64,000 bases of DNA from BJGV01 sp964196335 (GCA_965238155.1 OZ250175.1:1736001-1800000); one strand, 5' to 3'; numbered from the stretch's first letter, positions 55,028-64,000 are shown. Translations and numbers: made by a program. Notes: a model not told the origin generated them from the sequence alone.

Positions 55028-56659
55028 ATGGTTTCAATATATTCCAAGCTTTCACAAAACCATAAAATAAGTAGATTATTTAAATGGTTTAATATTCAAT
55101 TATCTGATTTTGCTAGTATTTCTATACTACTACTAGCTACGGTTGTATTCTTTGCATTCAAAATTTTATACTTTGTCACATACACAATTGATGTGGCATT
55201 ACTTAATTTACTGATGTTTGTTGCATTTGTATTAGCATTTATTTTTCGTTTGACGCACTACCAGCTTTTTGGACCCTCATACAGTATCGTATTCCGCGGA
55301 ATACTGTTAACTCTAACATTCTATATTATTGCTTCATACCCCAGTTTTACAACTGAGATTTATCCGGCTTTTAGCTCTGAAATAAATCTATTAGGACTTA
55401 CTCGCTGGCTTGTCATTGGGTGTGCAGCCATAGCATGGTTCCATCCATCATTTTTATTACCTGTATGTTTATTTGTACCAATTCAAAAAGACATTTCTGC
55501 TTCAATTTTACAAATAGGCAATATTACTCGGACAGACTATTTGCCGGTTATTGAAGTAGGAGCTTTCCTTGTTATCGCTGCGATTCTTTACCAAGAACTG
55601 ATGTTAAAAGGAAAACTCTATTTCTCCAATGCAAATAAAAAATCAGAAACAAAAGAATATGGTATTGCCATATTGGTTTGCTGTGTAGCTGTACATTTTG
55701 GAAATTATTTCTATTCTGCAATTGAAAAACTATTGTTGGACGGTGGTCCCTTAGAATGGGCTCTGACGAACCACACCCAATTTTTGATTTTAATTGCGAA
55801 AGAAGCTGGATATTCCCCAATTGGCCATTTGCCTATACTTACAAACTATATTTACGATAGCTTTGAGCAAACCTTCATATTCATAAATGTAATCGTATTG
55901 GTCTCTCAATGTATAAGTATATTCTCTATAACACGGGTAAATTGGATAATTTGGACAACATTATTTTATGATTTATCACATCTTCTGATATTTCTAGTTA
56001 CTGGAATCTTTTTTTGGAAATGGATTTTACTCAACTTAATAATAGTAATTGCTTTTAGTAAAATACGAGAGTATTGCTTCCCTGCATGGCTAAAATTACT
56101 CAGTATATTATTTTTGATTTTCGGGGGAACTGTATTCTTTGTTGCCCGTCTAGGATGGTATGATACTCCAGCTTATGTGCACCACTCCTTTGTAGCACTG
56201 ACTAAGCAGCAAGAAAAAATTCCTGTACCAACAAATTTCTTTCTGGCGGGCTCTGTCAAAGTGGCCCAAGAACGCCTCGGAACATTTACAACTGACCATT
56301 ATCCGGTTGGAACATGGGGCTCTACAAGAAATATAATGCAAAAAAGAGCTGCAGAATCATCATGTAATTTCAGCAATAACTATTATAGACCACACTATAG
56401 TGGCAATATGGATTTACTGAAAAAATTCATCAGATCCCACCATAACTTTATTGTTTCACATACTGATGAGATGGGACGATACAATTATGATCTATACCCG
56501 CATCATATTTTTTCTAATCCATTAATCTATAAAAAATTCAAAAAACTTGATAAAAATCAGATAGAGAAATATATTTATGTAGTGGAATCAATTTGTATAG
56601 GAAGAACAGGTGCCCGTGTGAATCAACGACATGAATATGAGATACCACTTGAAAAATGA
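55028..56659 (+). CDS. Polytopic membrane protein, possibly HTTM (gamma-carboxylase-like) related
   Basis: A 543-residue protein on the opposite strand to the surrounding glycan genes. About ten hydrophobic helices fill residues 28-375. A soluble C-terminal part (about 400-543) is rich in Tyr, His and Asn, for example NNYYRPHYSGNMD and YDLYPHHIFSNP. It overlaps by 29 bp a DCC-family gene. DCC proteins often accompany HTTM/vitamin K-dependent carboxylase-like membrane proteins, so that family is suggested; I cannot confirm it from motifs. Function unknown. Confidence 0.7.
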   Translation: MVSIYSKLSQNHKISRLFKWFNIQLSDFASISILLLATVVFFAFKILYFVTYTIDVALLNLLMFVAFVLAFIFRLTHYQLFGPSYSIVFRGILLTLTFYIIASYPSFTTEIYPAFSSEINLLGLTRWLVIGCAAIAWFHPSFLLPVCLFVPIQKDISASILQIGNITRTDYLPVIEVGAFLVIAAILYQELMLKGKLYFSNANKKSETKEYGIAILVCCVAVHFGNYFYSAIEKLLLDGGPLEWALTNHTQFLILIAKEAGYSPIGHLPILTNYIYDSFEQTFIFINVIVLVSQCISIFSITRVNWIIWTTLFYDLSHLLIFLVTGIFFWKWILLNLIIVIAFSKIREYCFPAWLKLLSILFLIFGGTVFFVARLGWYDTPAYVHHSFVALTKQQEKIPVPTNFFLAGSVKVAQERLGTFTTDHYPVGTWGSTRNIMQKRAAESSCNFSNNYYRPHYSGNMDLLKKFIRSHHNFIVSHTDEMGRYNYDLYPHHIFSNPLIYKKFKKLDKNQIEKYIYVVESICIGRTGARVNQRHEYEIPLEK

Positions 56660-57053
56660 GAAGAATTCATTATGGATCGCCTATGATGGCGATTGTCCTT
56701 TTTGCTCGGCTTATGTACGGATAATCTCTCTACGTAAATCCGTTCAGTCGGTTTTTTTGGTCAATGCAAGGGATAAACACCCTTTTCTAGACGAGATCAA
56801 GACCCATGGGCTAGATTTGAATTCAGGAATGGTAGCAAAGTATGGGGGACGGATTTATTACGCTCATGAAGTGATAAATCTGATCTCACTTCTTAGTAGT
56901 AAGTCTGGGACAGCAAACCAAATAATGGCTATTCTTTTTAGAAATAAGGAAATTGCAAGATTACTATATCCATCAATGGTCATGTGTAGAAACCTTACAT
57001 TACGAATGTTAGGAAAATCTTTAATTGACAGAAACAGACCAAGTGAAGACTAA
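56631..57053 (+). CDS. DCC-family (DUF393) thiol-disulfide oxidoreductase-like protein
   Basis: A 140-residue thioredoxin-like protein. The family motif AYDGDCPFCSAYVR (about residues 18-31) gives the Asp-Cys-x-x-Cys site, and VNARDKHPFLD and the AHEVINLISLL segment fit DUF393. ATGs at 56631 and 56637 are both possible; both lie inside the preceding membrane-protein gene, so translation is probably coupled. No signal peptide, so the site would be cytoplasmic. Role unknown. Confidence 0.88.
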   Translation: MNMRYHLKNEKNSLWIAYDGDCPFCSAYVRIISLRKSVQSVFLVNARDKHPFLDEIKTHGLDLNSGMVAKYGGRIYYAHEVINLISLLSSKSGTANQIMAILFRNKEIARLLYPSMVMCRNLTLRMLGKSLIDRNRPSED

Positions 57054-57093
57054 ACTCCTTTGAAACCGTTCTGAATTGAATGCATTCCTTGTA

Positions 57094-58098
57094 TTAAGGT
57101 GTATTGCAAATCTGGCCATTGTTGTGTAAATCTTGATTGCTACGTTGCAGAAAATCTTTATAACTTTTTGCAATCCCTTCCCGTAACGTTACCTTAGGTG
57201 TCCAGCCAAGCCTATTAATCTTTTCACAATTGAGAAGTTTACGTGGTGTGCCATCAGGCTTACTAGGATCGTAAATGATCTTGCCGTGGAAACCGACAAC
57301 CTGGTTTACTATTTCAGCTAGATCATGGATAGTGAGATCTTCTCCACAACCTATGTTGATTATGGGCGGAATTATGGATTGCGGCTCAAGGATTGCACCA
57401 TATGTCTTATCTGGTAAACCAATTAGAAAAACAGAAGCATCAGCCAAGTCATCACTGTAAATAAATTCTCTTCTGGGAGTACCTGTCCCCCATACTACAA
57501 CCTTATTGTCATTACACATTTTGGCCTCATGACATTTACGGATTAACGCTGGGATAACATGGGTATTAATAAGGTCATAGTGATCACCCTGACCATAAAC
57601 ATTGGTGGGCATAATAGCAAGAAATTGTGTGCCATATTGACGGTTATAACTCCAGCATTGTTCAATGCCAGCTATCTTGGCAATGGCATATGCTCGGTTA
57701 GTGGGCTCGAGCGAACCGGAAAGGAATTTTTCTTCCTTGATGGGCTGTGAACAGTCTCGCGGGTAAATGCAAGATGAACCCAAGAACAGTAAACGCTGAA
57801 CATCATGCCGATATGCTGCCTGAATAACATTGTTCTGAATCGAAAGGTTAGTAGAAATAAAATCAGCCGGGTAAATATTATTAGCTAGAATACCGCCAAC
57901 TTTAGCCGCAACAAGAAAAACGAATTCCGGCTTTTCTGCTACAAAAAAAGCCTCGGTAGCAGTCCGGTTTGTAAGATCAAGTTCAGCATGGGTACGAGTA
58001 ACGATATTCGTATAGCCTTGAGCCATCAGCTTCCGTGATATAGCTGACCCCACTAAACCACAGTGCCCTGCTACATAAATTTTTGCGTTAAGATTCAA
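57094..58098 (-). CDS. fcl: GDP-L-fucose synthase
   Basis: Epimerase/reductase converting GDP-4-keto-6-deoxymannose to GDP-L-fucose. Motifs: IYVAGHCGLVGSAISRKL, the FLGSSCIYPRDC serine region, YAIAKIAGIEQCWSYNRQYG with the catalytic Tyr/Lys, and RREFIYSDDLADA. 334 residues; start TTG at 58098 because no other start precedes the Rossmann loop. Its partner Gmd lies 3 kb away in the same orientation. Confidence 0.93.
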   Translation of the reverse strand: MNLNAKIYVAGHCGLVGSAISRKLMAQGYTNIVTRTHAELDLTNRTATEAFFVAEKPEFVFLVAAKVGGILANNIYPADFISTNLSIQNNVIQAAYRHDVQRLLFLGSSCIYPRDCSQPIKEEKFLSGSLEPTNRAYAIAKIAGIEQCWSYNRQYGTQFLAIMPTNVYGQGDHYDLINTHVIPALIRKCHEAKMCNDNKVVVWGTGTPRREFIYSDDLADASVFLIGLPDKTYGAILEPQSIIPPIINIGCGEDLTIHDLAEIVNQVVGFHGKIIYDPSKPDGTPRKLLNCEKINRLGWTPKVTLREGIAKSYKDFLQRSNQDLHNNGQICNTP

Positions 58099-58944
58099 TT
58101 GGTTACAATTTTTTAATCTGTTGGTACAAACAATATATTATATGTACTTCTTTCTTGTAGAATAGTGGAATAGGTGATCATTTCTAACACAAGGCAAGTG
58201 TAGATTTAATCGTGGTCCTATTCGTTACGATCATAAGCTATAAAACCATACTTCTTAACCAATTCATTGCGTTCAGTAGATTTAAGTTTCCCCTAACCAT
58301 TTCAAAAACTAGCTGTTGAAATAGTTAGGTCTAGGTAAAAACTAATTACTAAAGTATCTGCCCGCCAAGAGCTAACATAAAACCTATGGTTTTCCACATG
58401 CGTATCTCTATAGTTCTAATCCCCTGTTCTTTACGATAAACACGGATTGTAGCAAACTTACACGAATAGCGGCGAAAGGAAATATAATCTTGGTATAGTG
58501 TGTTATAGAATTGGCCAATGCGGATTTACAAGGCAGCATTTGCTGCATTCATATATAGTTAACAAGCCTGGTAGAAACCCAGCTAAGTAGTGCGGCCAAA
58601 ACGAAAGGAATCAAGGTAGCTAAAGAAATAGCGGCCGCCCAAATTACTTAGTCACACAAGATGGCATAATATTATGGAAACACGATTACAGGAATATTGA
58701 CTAGAACATGGCCCGATATGGGTAGACACCATCAAGGTTACCAGCCAATATTTTTATATGTATATAAAATCTAACGTATTCGATTCAGATATATTTATCA
58801 AAAAGAAAAAACTACGATAATTATTGTAGGAACTGTTGATCCTCTAGCAAGCTTCTTCCCATTGTTCACGTAGACTCCTAAATGACAATTTAGGTCGAAA
58901 CGGAAGCTGGAAGTTGAGTGTAACTAGGCTAGCAAAAGTTTTTA
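58099..58944. other. Gene-free stretch with apparent coding debris and a long inverted repeat
   Basis: 846 bp with no intact gene. On the minus strand two short open tails end at stop codons. One is about 24 codons ending at 58218 (…ELVKKYGFIAYDRNE). The other is about 30 codons ending at 58844 (…SFRSLREQWEEAC), open back into the methyltransferase gene. They look like C-termini of lost genes but were not identified. A 14-bp inverted repeat with one mismatch lies at 58292-58329. No IS ends or transposase could be named. Confidence 0.5.
58292..58329. repeat. Imperfect 14-bp inverted repeat
   Basis: CCTAACCATTTCAA (58292-58305) faces TTGAAATAGTTAGG (58316-58329), 13 of 14 positions complementary, with a 10-base loop. 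It has no flanking T tract. It could be a residual transposon end, a small hairpin RNA or a transcription terminator remnant. Confidence 0.6.
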
Positions 58945-59775
58945 TTAGTTTTTTGTCGCAACAACTATATCTTGGAAGTCAGTGTAATTATCTCTACCAC
59001 ACCAAGAACCATAGTGAATTGAGTTATCTATAGTCATGCCATTAGATTTGAATAGTGAAACGATATAATCCTCTTCAAACGCTATTGCAGCCTCTGGATT
59101 ATGCTCTTTAGCACAAAAAAATCTATCCCCATGAAATTGAAAATTATAACTACTTTTAGGGCCCGCCATGAGTATTTTTGATTCACTATTTATAATAAAA
59201 AAAGTGATAAAGCAGTTTCCTTTATGCTTTAGAACCCTAGAAATCTCTTTCATATAATTATCGATATCTTCAGGAAACATATGAGTAAAAACAGAAGTAA
59301 GAAATACAAAATCAAAAGTTGCGTCTTCAAATGGAAATTTATACTCTCGAGCAAGAATACTTCCCTTTTCATTATAACGCTTATTTAATATGTCACTATG
59401 AATAAACTTAAAGTTTGGATATTTTGTAGAAATCTTTTCATTGCACCAATCAATACCATGCCTAACAATATCAATCCCATAGTAACTGCCTGTCTCATTT
59501 AGGTAACTAGTTAAAGCAACAGCATTTCGGCCTATACCACTACCAACATCTAGAACTTTCGCATTCTTCTCTAATTGGGCCAATTCAATGAAATAGTTTC
59601 TATACAGCATGCCGTATTTTTCGAAATCATCCACACGGCCAACATAAGCGGTCATTGATTTTGGTGGAATCATGCTATTACCATGAAACAACAGGTATAT
59701 TTTTTCACTTATAATATTCTCACATAGAAGATCATAAATCTTGTTCGACACTCTCCTTAATGGATTTAAAATCAT
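58945..59775 (-). CDS. Class I SAM-dependent methyltransferase
   Basis: A 276-residue methyltransferase: AKVLDVGSGIGRNAVAL (motif I), GIDIVRHGIDWC, and FDFVFLTSVFTHMFPEDIDNY (motif IV). The frame can be extended 38 codons to 59889, but ATG at 59775 has the ribosome site AAGGA at the right distance and starts the conserved region. Target sugar or lipid unknown. Confidence 0.86.
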   Translation of the reverse strand: MILNPLRRVSNKIYDLLCENIISEKIYLLFHGNSMIPPKSMTAYVGRVDDFEKYGMLYRNYFIELAQLEKNAKVLDVGSGIGRNAVALTSYLNETGSYYGIDIVRHGIDWCNEKISTKYPNFKFIHSDILNKRYNEKGSILAREYKFPFEDATFDFVFLTSVFTHMFPEDIDNYMKEISRVLKHKGNCFITFFIINSESKILMAGPKSSYNFQFHGDRFFCAKEHNPEAAIAFEEDYIVSLFKSNGMTIDNSIHYGSWCGRDNYTDFQDIVVATKN

Positions 59776-59982
59776 GTTTGCTGATCCTTTTAATATAATT
59801 ACCAAAAAATAATAGTTAATTCCAAAGACCAATTTATACGAAACAAATAGCGTATGAGTAGACAGAAAATCTATTTTGTATTGTAACATTCCCCTATTCC
59901 TGCTGTGCCAGAATCATTTTATTGCGGGCGACATTACCCAAACTTTTTATGGCATTACTAATTTTTCGATAGAAACAGGGAA

Positions 59983-61216
59983 TTATAAAACCTCTAGCTG
60001 CGGTAATGGGAAAACTAGTTTAGATTTTGAAAACTTCTTGTTCATAACAAAGAAATCTTTAAAGTGCCATGGCAATACAATTAGGTAGTCAAATTCTTTG
60101 GCAAGCAATTCCTCTTCCGGAATTATTGGAATCCAAGTACCTGGTGTGTAACAGCCATATTTTTCAGTATTAACCTCACCTACGCATTCTATTTCTTTTG
60201 TTGTTAATCCACAGTATTGCAATAATACATTGCCTTTGGTAGAGGCTCCAAGAGCAGCCACAGTTTTTCCTTCAGCATGAGAAGCCGCAATAAACGTTAT
60301 TAAAGCATGCTTTGCTTGCGCCACACGTTGAGCAAATGCTTGGTAGGAAACTAACGTATCCAGTTTCTTCAAGTGTTCTTCATCTAGAATTTTCTGTACT
60401 TGTGGAAATATTTCCAACTCCCTGTTTGACTTCAATACTGTTACTGAGAAGCTGCCCCCATTAACCTTGTTAAATTCAACCTCAACAATTTTAAAACCCA
60501 CTCGATCCGTCATCCATTTTATTTGACGCAAGGTATAAAATTCCAAGTGTTCATGGCAAACCGTATCATATGAATTTGTATCGAGCATAGTTGGCATGTA
60601 ACTCTGCTCAAATACCCAAACCCCTTCATCTGCCAAAACATCATATACTTGTCGCATAAAGTCTATTGGGTCTTCTAAATCATAGAACATAGAAAATGAA
60701 GTAACTATTTTTGCTTTTTTATTAGGGAAATGTTCCTTCACTAATGAAGAAGAAAAGAAGTTAGGAATTAACTGTATATGCGATGGATAATATTCATGAA
60801 ATTTAATACCAGTTGGATCTATTCCTACTAGAATCACTTCACTAGAAGGATATGCCTGTAACGCAGTACTATCATTGCTACCAATATCAATAACAAGGTC
60901 GCCTTTGCACAATTCAACCCTATCAAGGATTTTTCTAACTTTATTACTAAGATGAGCCACCATAGTTGCATTAAGACCAGAGCGATAACCGTAGTTTTCA
61001 CCGTACATCTCTTCCAGATCGTAGGAATGCTCAAGTTGTAAAAGTCCACAGACTTCTTCACCCCCCAACACATTTCACCAGACATATCGGACCTGACGTA
61101 ATTTCTGCATTCTTATCACACGGAAATATACCCGTAAGCATTTGCTCACCCAAATTTAACACTCGTTCCAGATTCGTATTTCCGCAAATCCTGCATTTCA
61201 GGACTTTCTTATACAT
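59983..61216 (-). pseudogene. Sugar C-methyltransferase split by a +1 frameshift in a C6/G6 tract
   Basis: The main frame (59983-61071) encodes a SAM methyltransferase with a C-terminal C-methyltransferase domain: VIDIGSNDSTALQAYPSS, VFEQSYMPTMLDTNSYDTVCHEHLEFY, AALGASTKGNVLLQYCG. Its N-terminal zinc-binding domain (four cysteines, KCRICGNTNLERVLNLGEQ) is in another frame, from ATG 61216 with ribosome site GGAAGG. That frame meets a stop just after KCVGG. Removing one base from the six-C run at 61061-61066 rejoins them as KCVGG-EEVCGLL, as in intact relatives. It is a true frameshift, a phase-variable switch, or a sequencing error. Confidence 0.9.
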
Positions 61217-61239
61217 TACCTTCCCCCATTAACATGCAT

Positions 61240-62202
61240 TTATTCTTTTCTAAGAAATTGTAAATCTGAATCTACCATCATATGCACCATTTCCTGGAAC
61301 CCTATTCCAGGAACCCAGTTTAGTTCCTCTCTCGCTTTTGCTGAATTGCCAACTAACTGAACTGCTTCTATGGGCCGGTACATGGCTGCATTCTCACGTA
61401 CATAGTCACGGTAATCCAACCCCAAATAACTAAAAGCTATTTCACACAGATTGCGCACCGAGTGCGTTTCACCAGAAGACACCACATAGTCTTCTGCAAT
61501 TGGCTGTTGCAACATCATCCACATAGCGCGCACATAATCGCCGGCAAACCCCCAGTCTCGGTGTGCATCAAGATTACCAAGATTTAGATCATCTGCTAAT
61601 CCCAGTTTAATTTTAGCTGCCTCGTGTGTTATTTTTCTTGTAACGAAATTTAAACCACGACGTGGACTTTCATGATTAAACAAAATAGCTGAGCACCCAA
61701 ATAAACCATAATGCTGGCGGTATATTCGGATCATTGAATGTGCATAAAGTTTTGCAGCGCCATATGGAGTACGGGGCTGAAATGGGGTATTTTCAGACTG
61801 AGGACTTTTTATTGCATCACCAAACATTTCACTACTTGATGCCTGACAAAACCGGATACTAGTATCTACTAAACGAATTGCATCTAGTATGCGGGAGACT
61901 GCCATACCATTTACTTCTCCTATACCAATAGCATCATCAAACATTCCAGATCCTGATGAATAAGCCGAAAAATTGTAAATTTCTATTGGGCGATATTCCT
62001 TTATTACTTCTACCATGCGATGATGATCAAGCATATCCCACGAAACTAGCTCAATATTATTTACCAGTCCTGGCACAAGTAATTCTGTAGAATTTTTAAT
62101 ATTTCTTACTGCACCAACAACATGATAGCCCTTAGCTAACAATAGCTCTGCCATATATGATCCATCTTGACCAGTTATACCAGTGATAAGAACTGTTAGC
62201 AT
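61240..62202 (-). CDS. gmd: GDP-mannose 4,6-dehydratase
   Basis: SDR enzyme making GDP-4-keto-6-deoxymannose. Motifs: LITGITGQDGSYMAELLL, the active-site YGAAKLYAHSM, and the Gmd-specific NHESPRRGLNFVTRKIT and LGNLDAHRDWGFAGDYV. At 320 residues it is shorter than E. coli Gmd (about 370) but retains the family's NADP and tetramer motifs. With fcl it supplies GDP-L-fucose; RMD-type use is also possible. Confidence 0.92.
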   Translation of the reverse strand: MLTVLITGITGQDGSYMAELLLAKGYHVVGAVRNIKNSTELLVPGLVNNIELVSWDMLDHHRMVEVIKEYRPIEIYNFSAYSSGSGMFDDAIGIGEVNGMAVSRILDAIRLVDTSIRFCQASSSEMFGDAIKSPQSENTPFQPRTPYGAAKLYAHSMIRIYRQHYGLFGCSAILFNHESPRRGLNFVTRKITHEAAKIKLGLADDLNLGNLDAHRDWGFAGDYVRAMWMMLQQPIAEDYVVSSGETHSVRNLCEIAFSYLGLDYRDYVRENAAMYRPIEAVQLVGNSAKAREELNWVPGIGFQEMVHMMVDSDLQFLRKE

Positions 62203-62216
62203 CCTGAATTATTATT

Positions 62217-63257
62217 CTAACTGAATGTTTTTACCAGGAAATGGCTCAACATACTTGCATGGGGACTACTCAACAGATCAAACAGCACTCTTGATTTATT
62301 CTTAGTTGAAAACAGAAGAATAAGAACTACAATGCAATTTGCCAATGATGCAGGAAAAATACATACAAAATACGCAGCTATGCTCTCCATTCTTCTATTT
62401 CCACTCGGCCAAAATTTGTGATACTCATTTATAGTGAAATTACCCATTGCGCGGTTTTTCAATAGTGTCTTCATGCTTCGCCACGGTTCGCGCCTACAAA
62501 TTCTTCGTTTTGCTGCATCTGAGGAGTCTGGGAATGACCAGATCAGATCAGGCCATTTAATCATCCAGATTTCAAAGCTACGAGCAGTCCACATAGCATT
62601 TCCATAGCGAATAATAATTAATGGCTTATCAATTACCCTGATAGTTCTTATTGGGGGGTTCTGGAAAATAACACCGATATGAATAAACAATGTTCCATAA
62701 TATGAAGCTCGATCTCTAGAAAGCCAATTTGTCCGCTTAATAACTACACATCCTATAAACGAAAGATATTTTGCAGTAGAAATAAAAAACCTCTCTCTCT
62801 CAGAGTAGCCATACTCTCTACCAGAACCAGGTTCTAATATCTGATTTTGAAGCACAGCAGATAAATCTTGATTTCTAACCTCTGAGTTAACGATAATTAG
62901 CTCATCCCCACTCCTCAGAACAGATAATACTGTAGAAATAGCACTAGGATGCAGCAAATCATCATCGCTCATTAACCAGCAATATTCACCCTTTGCATAA
63001 CAAACGGCCTTATCATAATCACGATCAACACCAGAGTTTACCTGCTCTCTATAATAGCGAATTTCTGGATAGTTTAGCAGATACCTCTCCATTACCTCCT
63101 TAGTGTTATCAGGTGACGCTCCATCCACAACAATAAGCTCAACTTCAGAGCTCAATTGCAAAAGTATAGAATCTATTGTTTCACTAATGAATTTTCCGCG
63201 GTTGTATGTTGCAATACAAATTGATAACTTAGGTATTTTTGAATGCTGGTTACTCAT
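62217..63257 (-). CDS. Glycosyltransferase family 2, abequosyltransferase-like
   Basis: A 346-residue GT2: SICIATYNRGKFISETIDSIL, IVVDGASPDNTKEVME and the metal-binding CWLMSDDDLLHPSAI. The layout, with a hydrophobic C-terminal stretch (about 295-325) and the central NRGKFI-type N-terminus, resembles RfbV-like dideoxysugar transferases of O-antigen loci. It precedes gmd by 14 bp. Confidence 0.85.
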   Translation of the reverse strand: MSNQHSKIPKLSICIATYNRGKFISETIDSILLQLSSEVELIVVDGASPDNTKEVMERYLLNYPEIRYYREQVNSGVDRDYDKAVCYAKGEYCWLMSDDDLLHPSAISTVLSVLRSGDELIIVNSEVRNQDLSAVLQNQILEPGSGREYGYSERERFFISTAKYLSFIGCVVIKRTNWLSRDRASYYGTLFIHIGVIFQNPPIRTIRVIDKPLIIIRYGNAMWTARSFEIWMIKWPDLIWSFPDSSDAAKRRICRREPWRSMKTLLKNRAMGNFTINEYHKFWPSGNRRMESIAAYFVCIFPASLANCIVVLILLFSTKNKSRVLFDLLSSPHASMLSHFLVKTFS

Positions 63258-63477
63258 ATTTTACTATTAATTAACGAAACTGATTCTTCAATCCTGAATC
63301 TTCCCCTTGTATTAATTTATTAATTTGATATACACAGGCTAGCCATACATAACCAAGAAGCTCAATTTTTTATTCTTCATCTTTTTGTGCTCCTATCTTC
63401 AATAGGATAATAAGATTCTCAATTTCTTATTATTATAAATTAGACTTGATATAACCTTACCAACTACGACAAAAGAA

Positions 63478-64000
63478 TTACTTATGCCGTTCAATTGAAA
63501 CAAATTTCTGACTCTCAATTAATGAAAACTGCTTTTCACTTGATATGCGAAATTTCGTTAACTGGTAGCGGTTCTCAGCAAATTCTAATCCCTCAACATT
63601 ATTTAGAAAATTAGAGTCAAAGCAATCATGATCAACAAAAAAAGCATTTACACCATTCTGATCGACTGTTATAAAGCGATAATTACGTGATTCAAAAAAT
63701 TCTCGCCATCCTGCAATAGAAACCCCATAATAAAGCTGTGTAGAATGCGCAGCAGTAAAAACAAAATCATCTCGATATTCAACTGTCAAACTTCGATCTG
63801 GACCATAAACAGAATTATATTCAACCACAAATATTTTCGGACGAAACCCCCCATCCAGAATAGCTTTTGCTATATAAAAATCATTTCCATCAATGTCTAG
63901 AGAGAATATGTCTGGATCATGATGAAAAGCTATAGACCTCAACTCTTGAACATTCTCCTTCGTTATAAACATATTTCGACACTCGAAACCAATACTATAT
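63478..64000 (-). CDS. Methyltransferase-like/FkbM-like protein, C-terminal part (5' end outside window)
   Basis: At least 173 residues on the minus strand, open through the right edge (upstream residues YSIGFECRN precede MFITKENV), so the ATG at 63972 is internal. The segment DIFSLDIDGNDFYIAKAIL is like the acid loop of SAM-dependent sugar methyltransferases of the FkbM style, but the SAM motif itself would be outside. Function therefore uncertain. 220 bp without a gene follow before the GT2. Confidence 0.65.
   Translation of the reverse strand, partial: YSIGFECRNMFITKENVQELRSIAFHHDPDIFSLDIDGNDFYIAKAILDGGFRPKIFVVEYNSVYGPDRSLTVEYRDDFVFTAAHSTQLYYGVSIAGWREFFESRNYRFITVDQNGVNAFFVDHDCFDSNFLNNVEGLEFAENRYQLTKFRISSEKQFSLIESQKFVSIERHK

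Noticed and set aside
60834..61085. 83-codon frame overlapping the split methyltransferase
   Set aside because: It is a third-frame shadow; the two neighbouring frames carry the zinc-binding and catalytic motifs.
1..64000. CRISPR arrays, rRNA genes, phage or integron modules, restriction-modification genes
   Set aside because: No regularly spaced repeats, rRNA sequence, integrase or transposase or restriction gene could be found on reading the window.

Overview
The window comes from an ammonia-oxidising betaproteobacterium of the Nitrosomonas type. The decisive evidence is a complete hydroxylamine-oxidation cluster on the minus strand (haoA-haoB-cycA-cycB, 3600-7884). It encodes an eight-haem HAO whose P460-linking tyrosine and haem spacing match the numbering of the N. 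europaea enzyme, the membrane protein HaoB, tetrahaem c554 and a tetrahaem NapC-type cM552. The rest of the core agrees with this assignment: betaproteobacterial his-hinT-tatABC order, ratA/ratB next to smpB, COX15-type haem A synthase, guaBA, and 6S RNA beside zapA. The DNA is visibly AT-rich, most of all after about 47 kb; base composition was not computed.

Layout. 1-3.5 kb: 3' end of argG, yajQ, mltF, tRNA-Ser(CGA) and a small secreted protein. 3.6-7.9 kb: hydroxylamine module. 8.1-19.9 kb: nif3-like gene, a DegS-like protease converging on tatC, then a long minus-strand run (hisC, hisB, hisH, hisA, hisF, hisI, hisE, hinT, tatA, tatB, tatC) preceded by ctaA and smpB, with ratA-ratB divergent. 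20.1-23.2 kb: guaB-guaA. 23.2-27.8 kb: iron region with a TonB-dependent siderophore receptor, a divergent DUF2325 gene, and hemP-bfd-bfr; Fur-box-like sites and a pair of related leader elements lie in it. 28-39.8 kb: housekeeping genes (arfB, fmdB-like, DUF502, aspS, nudB, nadA, ybhP/clsB pair, Sua5, HAD phosphatase, purE-purC, TauE-type permease, EVE protein). 39.8-40.5 kb: 6S RNA, zapA and a ZapB-like gene.

40.8-64 kb is a surface-polysaccharide locus. It starts with an MsbA-like ABC protein whose ATPase motifs are degraded. It continues on the minus strand with a WbpM/PglF-type dehydratase, a WecA-like initiating transferase, an epimerase, several glycosyltransferases, an AsnB-type amidotransferase, a Wzx flippase, methyltransferases, and Gmd plus GDP-fucose synthase. 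Two plus-strand genes, a polytopic membrane protein and a DCC-family thiol protein, are inserted in it. One C-methyltransferase is split by a one-base slip in a C6 tract, and an 850-bp stretch holds only apparent gene debris. No Wzy polymerase was recognised, and the last gene runs off the window.

The strongest points for follow-up are the MsbA-like protein without a usable Walker A, the 24-glutamate tail on cM552, the covarying leader elements between the siderophore receptor and the DUF2325 gene, the C6-tract frameshift, and the membrane/DCC pair.
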